64,000 nt of DNA from Ephydatia muelleri (GCA_013339895.1 JABACO010000007.1:11749477-11813476), one strand, 5' to 3'. Counted from the first letter of the stretch, positions 32,621 to 43,764 are shown. The notes: generated by a model from the sequence alone, not told the origin. Translations and numbers: made by a program.

Positions 32621-33590
32621 GTTCCTTGGCAGCGTTTTCAGCTAGTTCGGATGAGTTCCTGCGATTTCTTATGGGAATCTTGCTTTAGCAGCACAATAGA
32701 CTCAAAATAGCAGCTTTAGGAGATCCCTTCTGAGCTCCCTTTCGCTTCAAAGCTTCCCAAACTACTGAAGCGGCAACACTAGTTCTTCGTGTTGCTCGAC
32801 TTGACGAAGGGGTCTGAGTTTGGCTCTGAAAAGAACCGTTTCCGCATTGAACTCTAGTCATTTAGGCAAACTCATTAATAAGTTAATAATTTAAACGTTA
32901 TTTATTTGAAAATGGACGACAATCAATGCCTACAGGTTTGAATGAATGTTTTAACAAAAAGGTAAGCTAATATACTGGTGTGTGGTTGTTTCGAGTCTTT
33001 CCAATCTATAACAGGTAAATCTGACGCCCGTTAAGAATTTTTGTTGGTAAAATTATCTAGATACTTTCACAACCTCTAAACAACACGTATTTGGGGTCAA
33101 AAGTGTAACTGTTTACCGCGTTGAAATTTCGACTGGAACGATCGATAGAGCTATTGACATAGTATAGATTTAGCAAGATTCAGGTCAATCCGTCACGTAA
33201 TGGTGGAGAAACGTGCTTATTGAACAGGCTGCACAAACGAAACATTACAAAGTCACGTGACAATTTCACATTTTTGATATATGACATACAGTTTATCAAC
33301 ATAAATATGCAATCAGATTTGTTTTATCAGTCACCATTTTTGCAAAAACTAATGCTAAACATTGAAGTACTGAAAAAGATTTTATGTTCAGGTATCACGA
33401 TTTCAACTGTACAGGTCATAGAGGACCTTAGCCAGTTTTTCAGACGAAGTAAGCTTCTCTCGCAGGTGCAACTAGTAATTGGAAGTGTGTGTATCAAGCG
33501 AAAAATATTAAGAAAACGACAACTGAGCTGATTAGTGCCGATGCAAGAGTATCAGGACGATCAATTGGTGAACATACGGACCATTTGCGC

Positions 33591-34296
33591 TAGTCTCGCA
33601 AGCCAGACGTACTAGTAAGACGTACCGTACTATGATGTGGACTGGGGACTAGCACGAGTAGTACGTCTGGCCACATCGGCCACTAATATGCCATCTGGAA
33701 TTTAATCGCGTAACCGCGTCAGCGTCACATGAAAAACATTATTCATAATCCCAAGTCACATGAAACAAGGCACAACGGCGGTTTAGATGCATACTAAATG
33801 GCTCGTGTGTGGTTGAAAAGCCTGGCCGACGTAGGAAGATAGAAACCTGCATGCCCCAGATATCTATGCACTCGCAAAGAATGCCGTTGCTGAACCTTCG
33901 AATGAAGCCGCCTTTAGTGATAGTTTTTTTAGAGGTGCGTATGCTTGCCTTTCGCTGCTTCAGACGTCTAGAAAGAATTGTCAAACTGAAGGCAAGATGG
34001 AATAAGATGGAAACTGAGTTAAGAGGACAGCTCAGGCAAGCATGGGGTGCACATGGTCGTGGACCAAGCATAGTCTCGCAAGCCAGACGTACTAAGACGT
34101 ACCGTACTATGACGTGGAAGTAGTACAATAAAATACAATAAAGAAATGCAATAAAACCACTAGTGGTCACATAATCTGATTGGGTCTGCTGGAATTTGTG
34201 TCGGAATAAATAATTAGTGGCCGATGTACTACTCGTGCTAGTCCCCAGTCCCTGTCATAATACGGTACGTCTTAGTACGTCTGGCTTGTGAGACTA
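33591..34296. mobile_element. MULE-like element with about 95-bp inverted repeats (unit 2)
   Basis: TAGTCTCGCAAGCCAGACGTA at the left is inverted at the right end (TACGTCTGGCTTGTGAGACTA), and the pairing extends about 95 bp. The flanks are a perfect 9-bp duplication, CATTTGCGC (33,582-33,590 and 34,297-34,305). Long inverted repeats and a 9-bp duplication are typical of the MuDR/MULE superfamily. A third, direct copy of the terminal sequence lies inside at about 34,070. An internal plus-strand frame of about 100 codons (33,809-34,123), including RLERIVKLKARWNKMETELR, is basic and helical and may be a residual exon. Unit 3 has the same element at the same site. Confidence 0.8.
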
Positions 34297-34548
34297 CATT
34301 TGCGCTTACAAAGTCCCAACTCCTGGGTCCACAAGATACTTGTCAAACAACAACAACAGATTGCGCGCTTGAATGCAGTTGACGTTGCAACTTAGATTTT
34401 CGATTCTCAGCCCCGCTTAGCTTTCGCTTCGTGTTCGACATTGTATTCGAAACCAACGAAATATACGGTACTACATGTATATATTTGTGAATGATGTAAT
34501 ACGGGTGGGAACTTCACATGATTATAACTGGCCCAGAGGCGATTAATT

Positions 34549-34623
34549 TTGTCCGCCCTCCCCGCTTTATGGCGCCCCCCACCCCCCCCCACCCCCCCCA
34601 CTTCACACACACAAACACACGCA
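34549..34623. repeat. Segment inverted relative to unit 3
   Basis: The segment GTCCGCCCTCCCCGCTTTATG...CACACACAAACACACGC lies between GCGATTAATT and CGCCACTGCCC. In unit 3 the reverse complement lies between the same flanks at 51,117-51,173. The middle C tract is longer here. Confidence 0.85.
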
Positions 34624-35111
34624 CGCCACTGCCCATATGCATGTAAAATGATGCAGTATGTACCTGGCATCCAAAGAGTTAATAAACATTCTTGTCAAGT
34701 CTCACGTGACCTCTCCGTAATTGCTCTTGTATTTCAGTAATTGTGTGTGATGGGCATGTCCTTGCCGTCTATAGTCAAGTTAACAATTGATATCATGACG
34801 GTTAATTATGTAGTTGAGTGGTTGTAAATAATTAGTTGCTTGCGTACAATAAGAAAGGTGACTGATAAAAAGATATTAGCTATAATATGTGGTTAGAAAT
34901 GATCTGTTACTGAATGCTAATCTTGAACAAAAGCATCTTATCGATTCCTTAACTGTACCGATCCGCAAATATAAATGGTAAGCGTTCGGACGTTGACGAA
35001 GCTTATATCGTTAGTTGGCTCTATATTCGGCACCACATCTGGTAGAAACCAGAGCGCACTTTGAACGCAAATAAATGGTTTAATTCATATCTATTCTTAC
35101 ACTGAAGCAGG

Positions 35112-35113
35112 AG

Positions 35114-35153
<40 letters not shown>
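35112..35153. repeat. Poly-G tract, about 40 bp
   Basis: An almost uninterrupted G run. Unit 3 has only GAGGGGG at the matching position, so the run expanded or was inserted in unit 2. G-quadruplex formation is plausible. Confidence 0.9.
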
Positions 35154-35154
<1 letters not shown>

Positions 35155-35449
35155 CCAACATGATTCATCGCCCAATTAGCACATTAGTAGAAAGCACCGC
35201 ACGGCTGTTTGCGGCTGGAAACTAGGTTTATAATTGGAATATTCGGTAATAGAAATAAAAACAATGATAAAGACCTAATTATGTCTGATGTATGTTCCAA
35301 CGTTGTTGGTACTCTTCTGTGTGTTGCAAATGGACATATAAAATAGCGTCCTACACGACTGTAGACTATTACACACTCGTCACGCATGCTCTACATTAAA
35401 CGCATGCATTATGCGCAGCGTGTTTACATAAGGCCACGCGGAAGACATA

Positions 35450-38400
35450 ATGGAGGGGTGCATAGAAACATCCATAGGACAGCCATCTGGAAGTTGTCCC
35501 GAAGGTAAGCTTGCCGTCTCCTCAATTATCACACATGGTTATGCTAATTAGCACGTACCTGAAGAGTGGACGAATTTTCTGTAATCCCGAAATCCCTCGG
35601 TGTTTTTTATGAATAAAATATGATTGTTGACATATATACGCGCATTGTTTTCAACAAAAAGGAACTGAATATCACATGAAACAAGTGCAGCTACATTGCA
35701 GGGTGTGTGGACAACGTTTGACAAAGGTTAAAACAAAAAGTATTGCATATCAGTGCAAGGCAATAGCAGAAAAGCTGCAGACAGCATTTGGTATTGACAC
35801 CAGTGGTGATGACCTACACATACATCCAGAAAGCATGTGTAAGTGTTGCAAACTGTCAATGGACAGGGTGATAAGTGCCATGAAGAATAAGGTACATCAC
35901 AGGAGTGCTGTTGTTCTGTTCCAGTGGGAGAAGCATTCTAATCAGGAATGCAAGGTAAAAGGTGTACGTGGGGAACATGTCACTAAAAAATGCATCTCTA
36001 CAGATGTGTGAGCACTTTCATGCCAGTGCAAAAGGTGGCAATCCTAAAGGGGCCAGACCAACTACTGGCAGAGGCCGCATCCCAGGTGTAACCCCTAATA
36101 TGATCATTTCAAGGATCAATAGCATAGCCCCCCGTCCAATCATCTCACCTGAGCATCCTTTTCCAAGACCACCACTATCAAAAGACAATCTGTCTGTTTC
36201 AGTATTAAACCAACTTGAGTGCCCTTTATGCGTTGACATCCTGGCTCAACCGATACAGCTGCCATGCAGTACACTGGCATGTGCCCAATGTATAATACAG
36301 TGGGTGGTAACAACAGCCTCAGTGCACTGTCCTTGCTGTTTTTCGCAGCAGCCAATAGTTCTGCCACTCCTCCAGCCAGCTTCCCACTTAGTACTACTGT
36401 TGTTAAAGGATGTTGTGGTACACTGTGTGAGCTGTAGTAGAGACATGAGGGCTGGAGCTTACGAAGAGCATGAGTGTGTGCTGACACTCACAGCTAGTGA
36501 AGAAAGAGCAGCAGCTGGGTTACTGAAGAGGGCCATCTCCACTAGTTCAAAAGGGATCATCCAACTTGGTACAGGGGGAACAGTAAGTGTATTCAATGTC
36601 AACAACACACAATGTTTACCACTTATGCTCTGACCACTCTGTTTAGCCAGTGACATTCATGCGCATTACAAACCCTCACAATTCAACCACAGCCGTATGT
36701 TCAAGAACCCTCAAGTCAAGATGCTCTGAGTTGCAGGCCATTCGAAGGGTTGTTAGTGGTGGACAGCCATCTGTGCTCCTTCAGAATGAAGTGCTCTCAC
36801 TAGGAGATGAACAACGGAGGGCCTTGCTAAAGGAGGCTGGCATCTCTGATGAGATAAAAATTGGACCAGCAGAGGTGCTAGCCATTAAAGTAGGCCTTGC
36901 AATACCCTGGAACAAGATACGAATACTTCGAAGGTATAAAGCATTGCAGTCATACCTTAACTGTCAAATGTGATGTAACTGTCTTCCCAGGTGGCTGAAA
37001 GCATCAAACATTTCCCTGGCATGTGAGGAAAGAATGCGCCATGCTTCTAGGAAGGCAGTTGGAGAAAACCTAAAAGGAGAACTTGCTCCATTTTCCTTCT
37101 CACTACCATCAGGTGGAGAAGAGTTTCGAGGAGCCCCTTTGGTGTTCATTCCTGACTTGATCCTCAAGGTTGTTGAGCTATTGGAGGAGAATGACCGGTA
37201 ATGGTTTATACCAAACATTAATTACCACCACATGACCCTTATATTGTGCACAGCGCTGGCAGGCTGACCTGGCACAATGGTGTTATACCAGCTAGTGAGA
37301 TATGGATAAAACTGGGAGGGGACAAAGGAGGCGGAACATTCAAGATGAACTTCCAGATCGTCAATCTTGCTGCTCCCAACTGAACAACACCTGTGTGTTT
37401 TGTTGTTTTGAGGCTGATGATAGCTACACCAACTTGCACATAGCCCTTGAGCGATACAAGGAGCAAGTGGAACACCTACAGGGAATGACATGGAGGTGAG
37501 CATTATTATACAGTAGGATGCTCAAGTGTGAGAATTGCATCCATACATGTAACCTAGGGGGTATACAGTCAAGGTTTTTTTGTGTGGCGATTACGAATTC
37601 CTATCCACAATGTATGGATTGTCTGGAGCTTGTGGTATGTGGATAGTACACCATCATTAGCTCACAGTGATGTTTCATACACAACAGGATCATATCCATG
37701 CTTGTATTGCTTAATCCCCAACAAGAATATGGCAACGCCTCTCTCAGCACGTGGCCATGCTCCACCCAGATCCCTACATTCAATCCACACTCACCATCAA
37801 AAATATCTTGCATCAGGTGGAGTCAGGAAAACAGCCCAACAGTTTTATAATTGCATCTGTGAACCCATCTTTGACATCCCTACTGAACAGGTACTCAGTC
37901 ATGATATGCATGCTAATGTATTTACATTGTACTAAAATAGATCTGCCCACCTGGCCTTCATATCACTATGGGGATTTTTACAAAGCTCTTTGAATTGTTT
38001 GAAGATTTTTGCCACAGTCTAGACTTGGAGCTAGCCTTCTACCACACTGAAGTGGACCAGTCTAGGTACTCTTTGTACAGCCAAGAGTTGCAAAGGCTTC
38101 ACCAGTACAAAGTTGAGCTACAGGAAGCAAAACAATCTGAATCAGTTTTACAGCAGTTGGCCACTTACATGGCTGTGCTCATTGGAGAGTCCAATCCACT
38201 GACTGCAGATCTACTACACCAATCTGCCAATACATCTAAAATTGTAAAGCAACTGGTAAGAAAATGAGAAAATAAAGATGCATCAGAGTTAATATGCACC
38301 CTTAGGAAACCAAGATAGCTGCTAGCACTGCAGTTGTTACAAGGGAGTTTCCTTTAAATGAAGGCCCTTTTGTCAAAGAGCTAGACATGGCTTTACAGTC

Positions 38401-39068
38401 CATTGGTGTTCATCGGCAGCAATACTTTGGTGGCACCTTTGTCGGTAACCATGTACACAAAACTCTTAAGGTAACAGAGGTAATAACACAAGATGTGTGC
38501 TACTAATTAACACTCTTCTAGCTCCCTAACATCAACACATTGTGCAGTGCTATTTGCAAATTGGCTGAAAGCAGCCTGCCTCAACAATCTGAAATGGTTG
38601 CAACCAGGACTATGATTTTTTTAAATGCATTTTCAAAGTTTGCAAAATGCCATTCAATTTATGACCAAAACTTCATAGATGAGGCTCAAGTCCATGAACT
38701 AGGTAGGTAATACATCCGTTCTTCTGTATGTTCACTGTTGTCATTACAATGTGTTTTAAACAGAACAATCTGTGCAGGAGTTCATGGAGCTCTTTCGGAC
38801 AAACTTTCCAAAGGGCACAATACCCATTAAGATGCACATGGTTGAGGACCATGCTGTGCAGTGGGCAAGGTCTACTCATGTTGGATTCGGCCTACTTGGG
38901 GAGCAGGGTGCTGAATCTGTACATGCTAAGTTTAACAATTTAGCTAGAGCGTATAGTGCCATAAAGGGCAAGGTACATCAGTTAAAATGCATAGTAGCAG
39001 AACACTTAGTTAGCATTGCACCACACAATGTGGCAGCTATACCACCACCAAAGAAAAGGAAGAAGTAA
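35450..39068 (+). CDS. RAG1-N-like zinc/RING transposase gene, 12 exons, one frameshift
   Basis: Exons read from junctions: 35,450-35,504; 35,662-35,954; 36,004-36,582; 36,647-36,933; 36,991-37,197; 37,263-37,495; 37,558-37,634; 37,688-37,890; 37,941-38,255; 38,306-38,470; 38,522-38,702; 38,764-39,068. Introns are 46-157 bp with GT/AG ends and phases that match throughout. The N-terminus has LHCRVCGQRL and MCKCCKL zinc motifs as in the RAG1 N-terminal region. Next is a RING finger (LECPLCVDILAQPIQLPC, then CPCCF). The C-terminal part has WIKLGGDKGGGTFK, VFLCGDYEFLSTMYG, YPCLYCLIP, CPPGLHITMGIF and LLGEQGAESVHAKFN, the conserved blocks of the Chapaev-like transposase, and ends in a PPPKKRKK basic tail. 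The summed exon length is two over a multiple of three. The only visible lesion is in exon 6 near 37,380, where a stop falls between two good blocks. About 966 residues in total. Confidence 0.75.
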
Positions 39069-39188
39069 ATGATGACAGTCAAACCATTATACATATATGT
39101 CCTTTTAATCATCAATGAACATGAAAAGTCGGAGACAAAATAATGCTTGCATATATAGTTACTTATACAACAAATCTCACCCGTAAAA

Positions 39189-39247
39189 ATGGCGCTTTTC
39201 CAGAAGCTTGAAAACCACTTCAGAAAATTCGTCCGTCTTGGTCTTGG
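39189..39247 (+). other. Possible first exon inside the transposon 3' region
   Basis: ATGGCGCTTTTCCAGAAGC opens MALFQKLENHFRKFVRLGLG, followed by a GTAAGA donor. The peptide is amphipathic and plausible, but no downstream exon was identified within the element. The family is unknown. Confidence 0.25.
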
Positions 39248-39695
39248 TAAGAAAGAGGTAGCACTTTCTATGTACCTTAGCGTGAATGTTAAGCTGGAGC
39301 CTAGTCAACTTCCAGAGGGTAGGTATCATATATCATGCCCACGAGGTCCGTATAAGCAGATCGAAGGTCGATAGTTTTCGAACGCCAAAACTGTCAGTCG
39401 CTGCATGTAGATCACGTGGTTTATGATGTTTTATAAAGGTTAGAGGTGATTCTCAACTACAATATGGATTTTAGGTGTTCATTGTACTTCTTGTACTTTA
39501 TGTACAACACATTCCAAAGGGCAACGGTTGTCTGGCTCGTTGCTATGTGACTACCGGAACATTTCAAAATTTTGGGGCGTAGGGCCTAATTTCCACAATT
39601 TCAATGAGAGCAAACAGCCGTGACCGACATACATATGGTGGACAAATCAGGCGATGAATTCGATCTCTATGCGTGTATAGCTCTGACCGTAGGTA

Positions 39696-40399
39696 CGGTG
39701 CGTCTCTAAATACCAGCGATTAAATTACAAATCAAGTTCTCAAAAAGTTGAGAAGTAAATTTTGCGGACTGAAAAAGTAGTCAGAAGAAAGTGGGAGGGG
39801 TGGTTGCATGGCTTCGGCATGGCCTGAAAGAAAAAAGATGCGCTCTAAATAAGCAGAATGGAAACGAATCAGCAACAGCTAGCCGTACCAACGTTGACCC
39901 GACTGAATGCAGTATGGTATACGTAAGAACTTGTGTTTCTACCATCAAATGAGGAAGCACCGCCGGGAAGAATGAAGTACGAGTATGGAATGTAAAACGA
40001 AGACTATACCATAATAGCTGCGCTCGTTTTCCTTTTCCGTCCAGGCTTACTATATTTACATTCCCCGTCGTACTTACCTATCTCATACCAATTTGAACGA
40101 TATACTGGTTCTGGGTGAACACGCTCCGTTTCAGCACGCTCCTTGAAACTGCCACAAGAAGTGACCAAGTTGAACTTTTCATCTGCAGTGAGCGAAATGA
40201 CGTTGGTACGCCTGCGCCGAATGACTCGCTGTGCCTCTATATATGACTTTCATACTTTTATAACGCCCACCTGCCGGCTTACCTTTTGATCTGTTCATGG
40301 AAAATTACTTACCAACCCTCCCACTTTTGTTCACTTTATCTGTCCTCAAAATTTACTTTTCAACTTTTTGAGAACTCAATTTTTAATTAAGACGCACAG
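39696..40399. mobile_element. Tc1/mariner-like element with TA flanks (unit 2)
   Basis: CGGTGCGTCTCTAAAT at the left is inverted as TTAATTAAGACGCACAG at the right. The termini continue through GTTCTCAAAAAGTTGAGAAG versus CTTTTCAACTTTTTGAGAAC. TA dinucleotides flank both ends. Unit 3 carries the same element at 51,801-52,512; unit 1 lacks it. A minus-strand exon-like frame lies inside and is better preserved in unit 3. The size (704 bp) is too small for a full transposase. Confidence 0.65.
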
Positions 40400-40684
40400 T
40401 AATGGCATATGACGCTCACGCTGTAAATCATCTATTGTTTGGAGTACCGAATCGACTGCCCATCATAAAATGCCCGATTCACAGTGCCAAATAACTGCAA
40501 TTACGTAACTCACTGTATGGCGTGGGGTGGGAGGGGTCGAACCCCTCACCCCACAGACATTGACGCCCACGCATTATGCCTTGTACGTTGCATTGTTTTT
40601 TTTAATAGCATTTATATTACGTCATCGTTAGTTATATTTAGAATCAATGACACCATTCATTGGTCACTGTAGCTGATCTCAACA

Positions 40685-41140
40685 ATGGCTCTGAGAGGTC
40701 TTGGAGTGCGCTATTGCGAGGTATTGAAGCACCAGCAGGAGCCACGCAATTGTCAATTCATAGCTGCCTTTTGTCGAAGCATCGGAATGAGCGATACCAG
40801 AATGGACGGAGAAGGACAGTTGACATTGTCGTTTGGTAAATCCAACGGACAGCCGGGTGACCCCTTAGTGCTGACATTTATCTGCCAAGGGTCAGACAGC
40901 ATTGCCGCTGTAACTTGTATTGGTGTGATCGGCAAGAATGAGGACAACATGAAGACGCTCCTTGAATGGAATTTCGTCCCCATGCATCACGGGGGTGGAC
41001 AGTTCGCTTTGGAGCCGGGATCTGACCGCTTGGTGATGGTGGGCAGTTGGGACACGACAAAGGTTTCTGTGGAGGAGTTTTCTAAACGTTTGGAAGAGTT
41101 CATAAACTCGGCCGAGCGCGGCCAAGCTCTGTTTGCATAA
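40685..41140 (+). CDS. CesT/Tir-chaperone-like small protein, copy 2
   Basis: A 151-residue intronless frame with the same start and stop as copy 1 and the same flanking promoter-like motif. It shares the LEWNFVPMHHGGGQFALEP core and the FSKRLEEFINSAERGQAL terminal helix. It differs from copy 1 at roughly 16 positions (for example FCRS for FLRS, CQGSDSIAAV for CHGSDSIDAV, MKTLL for LKKLL) and from copy 3 at only three (Glu/Lys, Ile/Val, Cys/Leu). Most changes avoid the glycine-rich turn and terminal helix. It lies in unit 2 just after the mariner-like element. The family call and caveats are as for copy 1. Confidence 0.7.
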   Translation: MALRGLGVRYCEVLKHQQEPRNCQFIAAFCRSIGMSDTRMDGEGQLTLSFGKSNGQPGDPLVLTFICQGSDSIAAVTCIGVIGKNEDNMKTLLEWNFVPMHHGGGQFALEPGSDRLVMVGSWDTTKVSVEEFSKRLEEFINSAERGQALFA

Positions 41141-41726
41141 ACCAACCAGAACACAGCTAGTGCATGTATACTATATACATGTACCTGTTTACTTGTAATC
41201 TGATCCTGTCCATATATAATTCAATTAAGCTAATATAGAAATATTAGGAGACGAAGCCTCCCTCGCCTGTTTAATACAGCTAGGTCTTGCTGTACTGTAT
41301 AATGTGTATATAGGCCTATCTGAATTAACGCCTACATGTATGTCAATCAAACGGTGTACTTACATGGCTTACACAAGGTTGCACCTAATTGCCACATGCA
41401 TGCTAGATCAATCTGGGCAGGCATCTGGAAACCTTCCTAAACTAGAGGAGCTGAAGCTCAATGATACGAACGTCTTCACTATACTATTGATGTTGCTAAT
41501 ATATACCGTTGCCGTATGCCTTTGCTGAGCGATTTTCTCTTTACACCTTCATCCTCTTATGTTCTGTATTAGTACATGCGCACATCATACATCGATATGT
41601 ATACCAACACGCTAAGCATGGCATGCTAGCTTTGTATATGGGATGTCCGGATACTGATGTATGAAGGCCCGGATACTAATGTATGATGACACAATGGATC
41701 AGGGATGGGAGGGAGCTTGCTCCCGC

Positions 41727-41754
41727 CCCCCCCCCCCCCCCCCCCCCCCCCCCC
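41727..41754. repeat. Poly-C tract
   Basis: A C run of about 28 bp occupies the same place as the shorter C-rich tract at 19,440-19,458 in unit 1. Confidence 0.9.
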
Positions 41755-41838
41755 CTTCCTTTCTCTTCAAACTAATGATCATGGGATTGCATGAGATGTC
41801 ATATCTCCATGTAGCCATGCATGATGAGTTGCCATAAT

Positions 41839-42536
41839 CGGAAGTTTCGTTAGAAACTTCCATATAGGATTTGACCCCGACTATGAATGTCATTAAAAAA
41901 CGCGAAACAACACTCCCGACGATCGGATCGTGTAGCTTGTTTTAGCAATCGATCTAGAAGTCAAAAATGAGTAGTTTCGTTTATGTTTCATGTCGCAGAA
42001 CCGCGTGGTTGTAGAGAACAAGAGTGTACTGCCCGTTCTCGTACCCAGTCTCGGAACAAGGGGCGGTCGTCTTCTTCTCCTCCTCCTCCTTCTTGGCAAC
42101 GCATAACTCGGGACAGGAACACTTTTAAGCGATCAAAATTTCACCACTAGCTTCAGAATCGGATGGAGGACTCGCTTTTATATAAATAATCGATGTTATA
42201 CTCTGATACACAATCGATATGTCTTGTATAATTAGACAATGGGTGTGATAAGAAAAAAAGTAAATAAAAACATTCTCTACGAGAAAGTTGGTGGGATATA
42301 GGATTTGAAGGCAATTGGTGGTGTAAAAAGCAAGGAAACAAGGTCTTATCAGAAGGGAAAATGTAATAGTCCTATATTTAGCACACAAATAACATACGCC
42401 CTAGAAATGTGCTAAATATAGGACTATTACATTTTCCCTTCTGATAAGACCTTGTTTCCTTGCTTTTACACCACCAATTGCCTTCAAATCCTATATCCCA
42501 CCAACTTTCTCGTAGAAAATGTTTTTATTTACTTGT
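41839..42536. mobile_element. 698-bp insertion with a large hairpin, unit 2 only
   Basis: Unit 1 reads CCATAAT then ACTAAATAAGACC with nothing between (about 19,535). Unit 2 has 698 bp inserted there. The left part includes a small hairpin (GGAAGTTTCGTTAGAAACTTCC) and a minus-strand Arg-rich frame (41,893-42,099) with no recognised domain. The right part is a foldback: arms 42,259-42,384 and 42,409-42,534 are about 97-98% complementary with a 24-nt loop. No obvious target duplication was seen. Confidence 0.75.
42259..42534. repeat. Foldback hairpin, two arms of about 126 bp
   Basis: The left arm runs from AAGTAAATAAAAAC to CTATATTTAGCAC. The right arm runs from GTGCTAAATATAG to GTTTTTATTTACTT. 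Only about one mismatch and one single-base indel separate them. A transcript across it would form a long double-stranded RNA. Confidence 0.9.
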
Positions 42537-43427
42537 ACTAAATAAGACCAAGAATAGAAGTTTTGGCTATGGAACCTTATGACGTCAAACCCGAAATAAT
42601 ATTCATGAATGATTACATCAGATGGCCAGCGTAGCTTGAGACTGGTCGCCACCCATCTCCCTCCAACCCACCCTGCTCTTCGCTAGCCTAAACATTCTAC
42701 AAATGCTTTCACAGGCCTACGAGCTTCTTTTCGCCATGTTTTTCGCTGACGTGAGAAGGGTTAACAACGCATCTCCCGACAGCATCAGTGAAGACAGATG
42801 GCTTTAGTTTTGTAAATGATACAGTTTCAGACGTCCAAATGCGCAGTATGCCTGAAAACTCAAATACAATGTATTGGTACACTGTATATCTGTTGAGTGC
42901 CTCACATTGGATCCATAGCATCTTATATTTTGTATTGGATATGCCGTAATATTCTACTTCTCAAGACTTTCAACTGAGTGCTTTCTCATTGCATCGAAAA
43001 AGCTACTTGGTTGTTCTCCTCTGGCCAATGAAGTAGCAAATGCTGTTGCAAATAGCCCACGGTCATCACAACCTTGCTGCATTTGTAAATCAATGTAAGT
43101 AAGTTGGATAATGTCTTTGGGAGCACATACAATGCTTGCATGCAAAATGGTTTAATAAAGAACTACTGTCATAGACATATATTTATGCAGCCAATGTTGA
43201 AACTGTTACCCAATGGTATTTTCTAGTGCTCATGATTCGAATGAAATCACTTTGTGCAATGCTATATGACAAGACCATACCCAGTGCAACCTTTTGAAGC
43301 CCTTGTATATGAGGATATCAGTCGTTTCTGACCAGCATCAACAATCTGATCCCTTAGCCACCCACCGCTTGTAATCATCTTCTGTTGTCAATCGTGATAC
43401 CCAGTGTTGGAACTCATCTTGACCCAG

Positions 43428-43764
43428 AGAAGCATAGCTTTCAACTTCAATTGCTGGTTGACATATTACAGTCATTTATTTTGTCGCATCAGGTTAGCAA
43501 CACGCTTAGTTTTGGTATTGTACTATCATTTGGATTTAGTCCCCTGTCCCCTAGGAAAAATTTCTGGAGAAGGTATCAGAAGGTTAGGCTTGTCTGAGAG
43601 TAGTAATGAATACTGAAGTTCAAGTTTTTTGGTTACTTTCTTGCAGTACAGCTGATGTTGAATCCTTTACAGTTGAAGGAGAAAGAGCTAATGTAGTCTT
43701 ATCCTTCGTAGGTGATAGAGACATAGAGGAGATGAACGAGCAGGTGATGGGGCACCTAATGCAG
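43428..43764 (+). pseudogene. Exons of an unrecognised gene (unit 3 copy, splice sites intact)
   Basis: Exon 43,428-43,492 (acceptor GACCCAG, donor CAG|GTTAGC) encodes KHSFQLQLLVDILQSFILSH. Exon 43,647-43,764 (118 bp; acceptor CTTTCTTGCAG, donor GCAG|GTGAAT) encodes TADVESFTVEGERANVVLSF and DRDIEEMNEQVMGHLMQ. The peptides look like real protein and are preserved between units 2 and 3. I do not recognise the family, and could not link the exons to the block's later exons. Transcription would be rightward, toward the coiled-coil exons at 45,840. Confidence 0.45.

Larger units (their letters stand above)
35200..39622 (+). mobile_element. Chapaev-type RAG1-N-like DNA transposon, 4.42 kb
   Basis: The element begins CACGGCTGTTTGC and ends GCAAACAGCCGTG, perfect 13-bp inverted termini. 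It is flanked by ACCG on both sides (35,196-35,199; 39,623-39,626). The empty site AGCACCGACATAC is present in unit 3 at 51,726-51,738, which proves both the boundaries and the 4-bp duplication. CAC termini with a 4-bp duplication fit the Chapaev group of the CMC superfamily. It carries one 12-exon gene (35,450-39,068) on the plus strand. The short interval after the gene includes a possible extra exon at 39,189. Because unit 3 lacks it, the insertion postdates the unit 2/unit 3 duplication, or unit 3 derives from a copy without it. Confidence 0.85.
28333..42860 (+). repeat. Duplicated block, unit 2 (tandem with unit 3)
   Basis: CAAATACAATGTATTGGTACA opens this unit and opens unit 3 at 42,861, so the two are direct tandem copies. 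Unit 2 is 14.5 kb because it contains a 4.42-kb transposon (35,200-39,622) and a 0.7-kb foldback-bearing insertion (41,839-42,536) that other units lack. It also has a deletion at about 29,930 relative to units 1 and 3, and a local duplication of about 135 bp at 30,190-30,500 (the phrase AATAATGCCGCTTTGAAGCGG twice). Confidence 0.9.

Noticed and set aside
33739..34170. 143-codon minus-strand frame in the MULE-like element
   Set aside because: It overlaps the basic plus-strand frame and the internal terminal repeat. The sequence looks like an antisense artefact.
35676..36633. Plain TRAF/TRIM-type RING ubiquitin ligase
   Set aside because: The downstream exons carry transposase-like blocks and the gene lies within terminal inverted repeats with a target duplication, so a transposon gene fits better.
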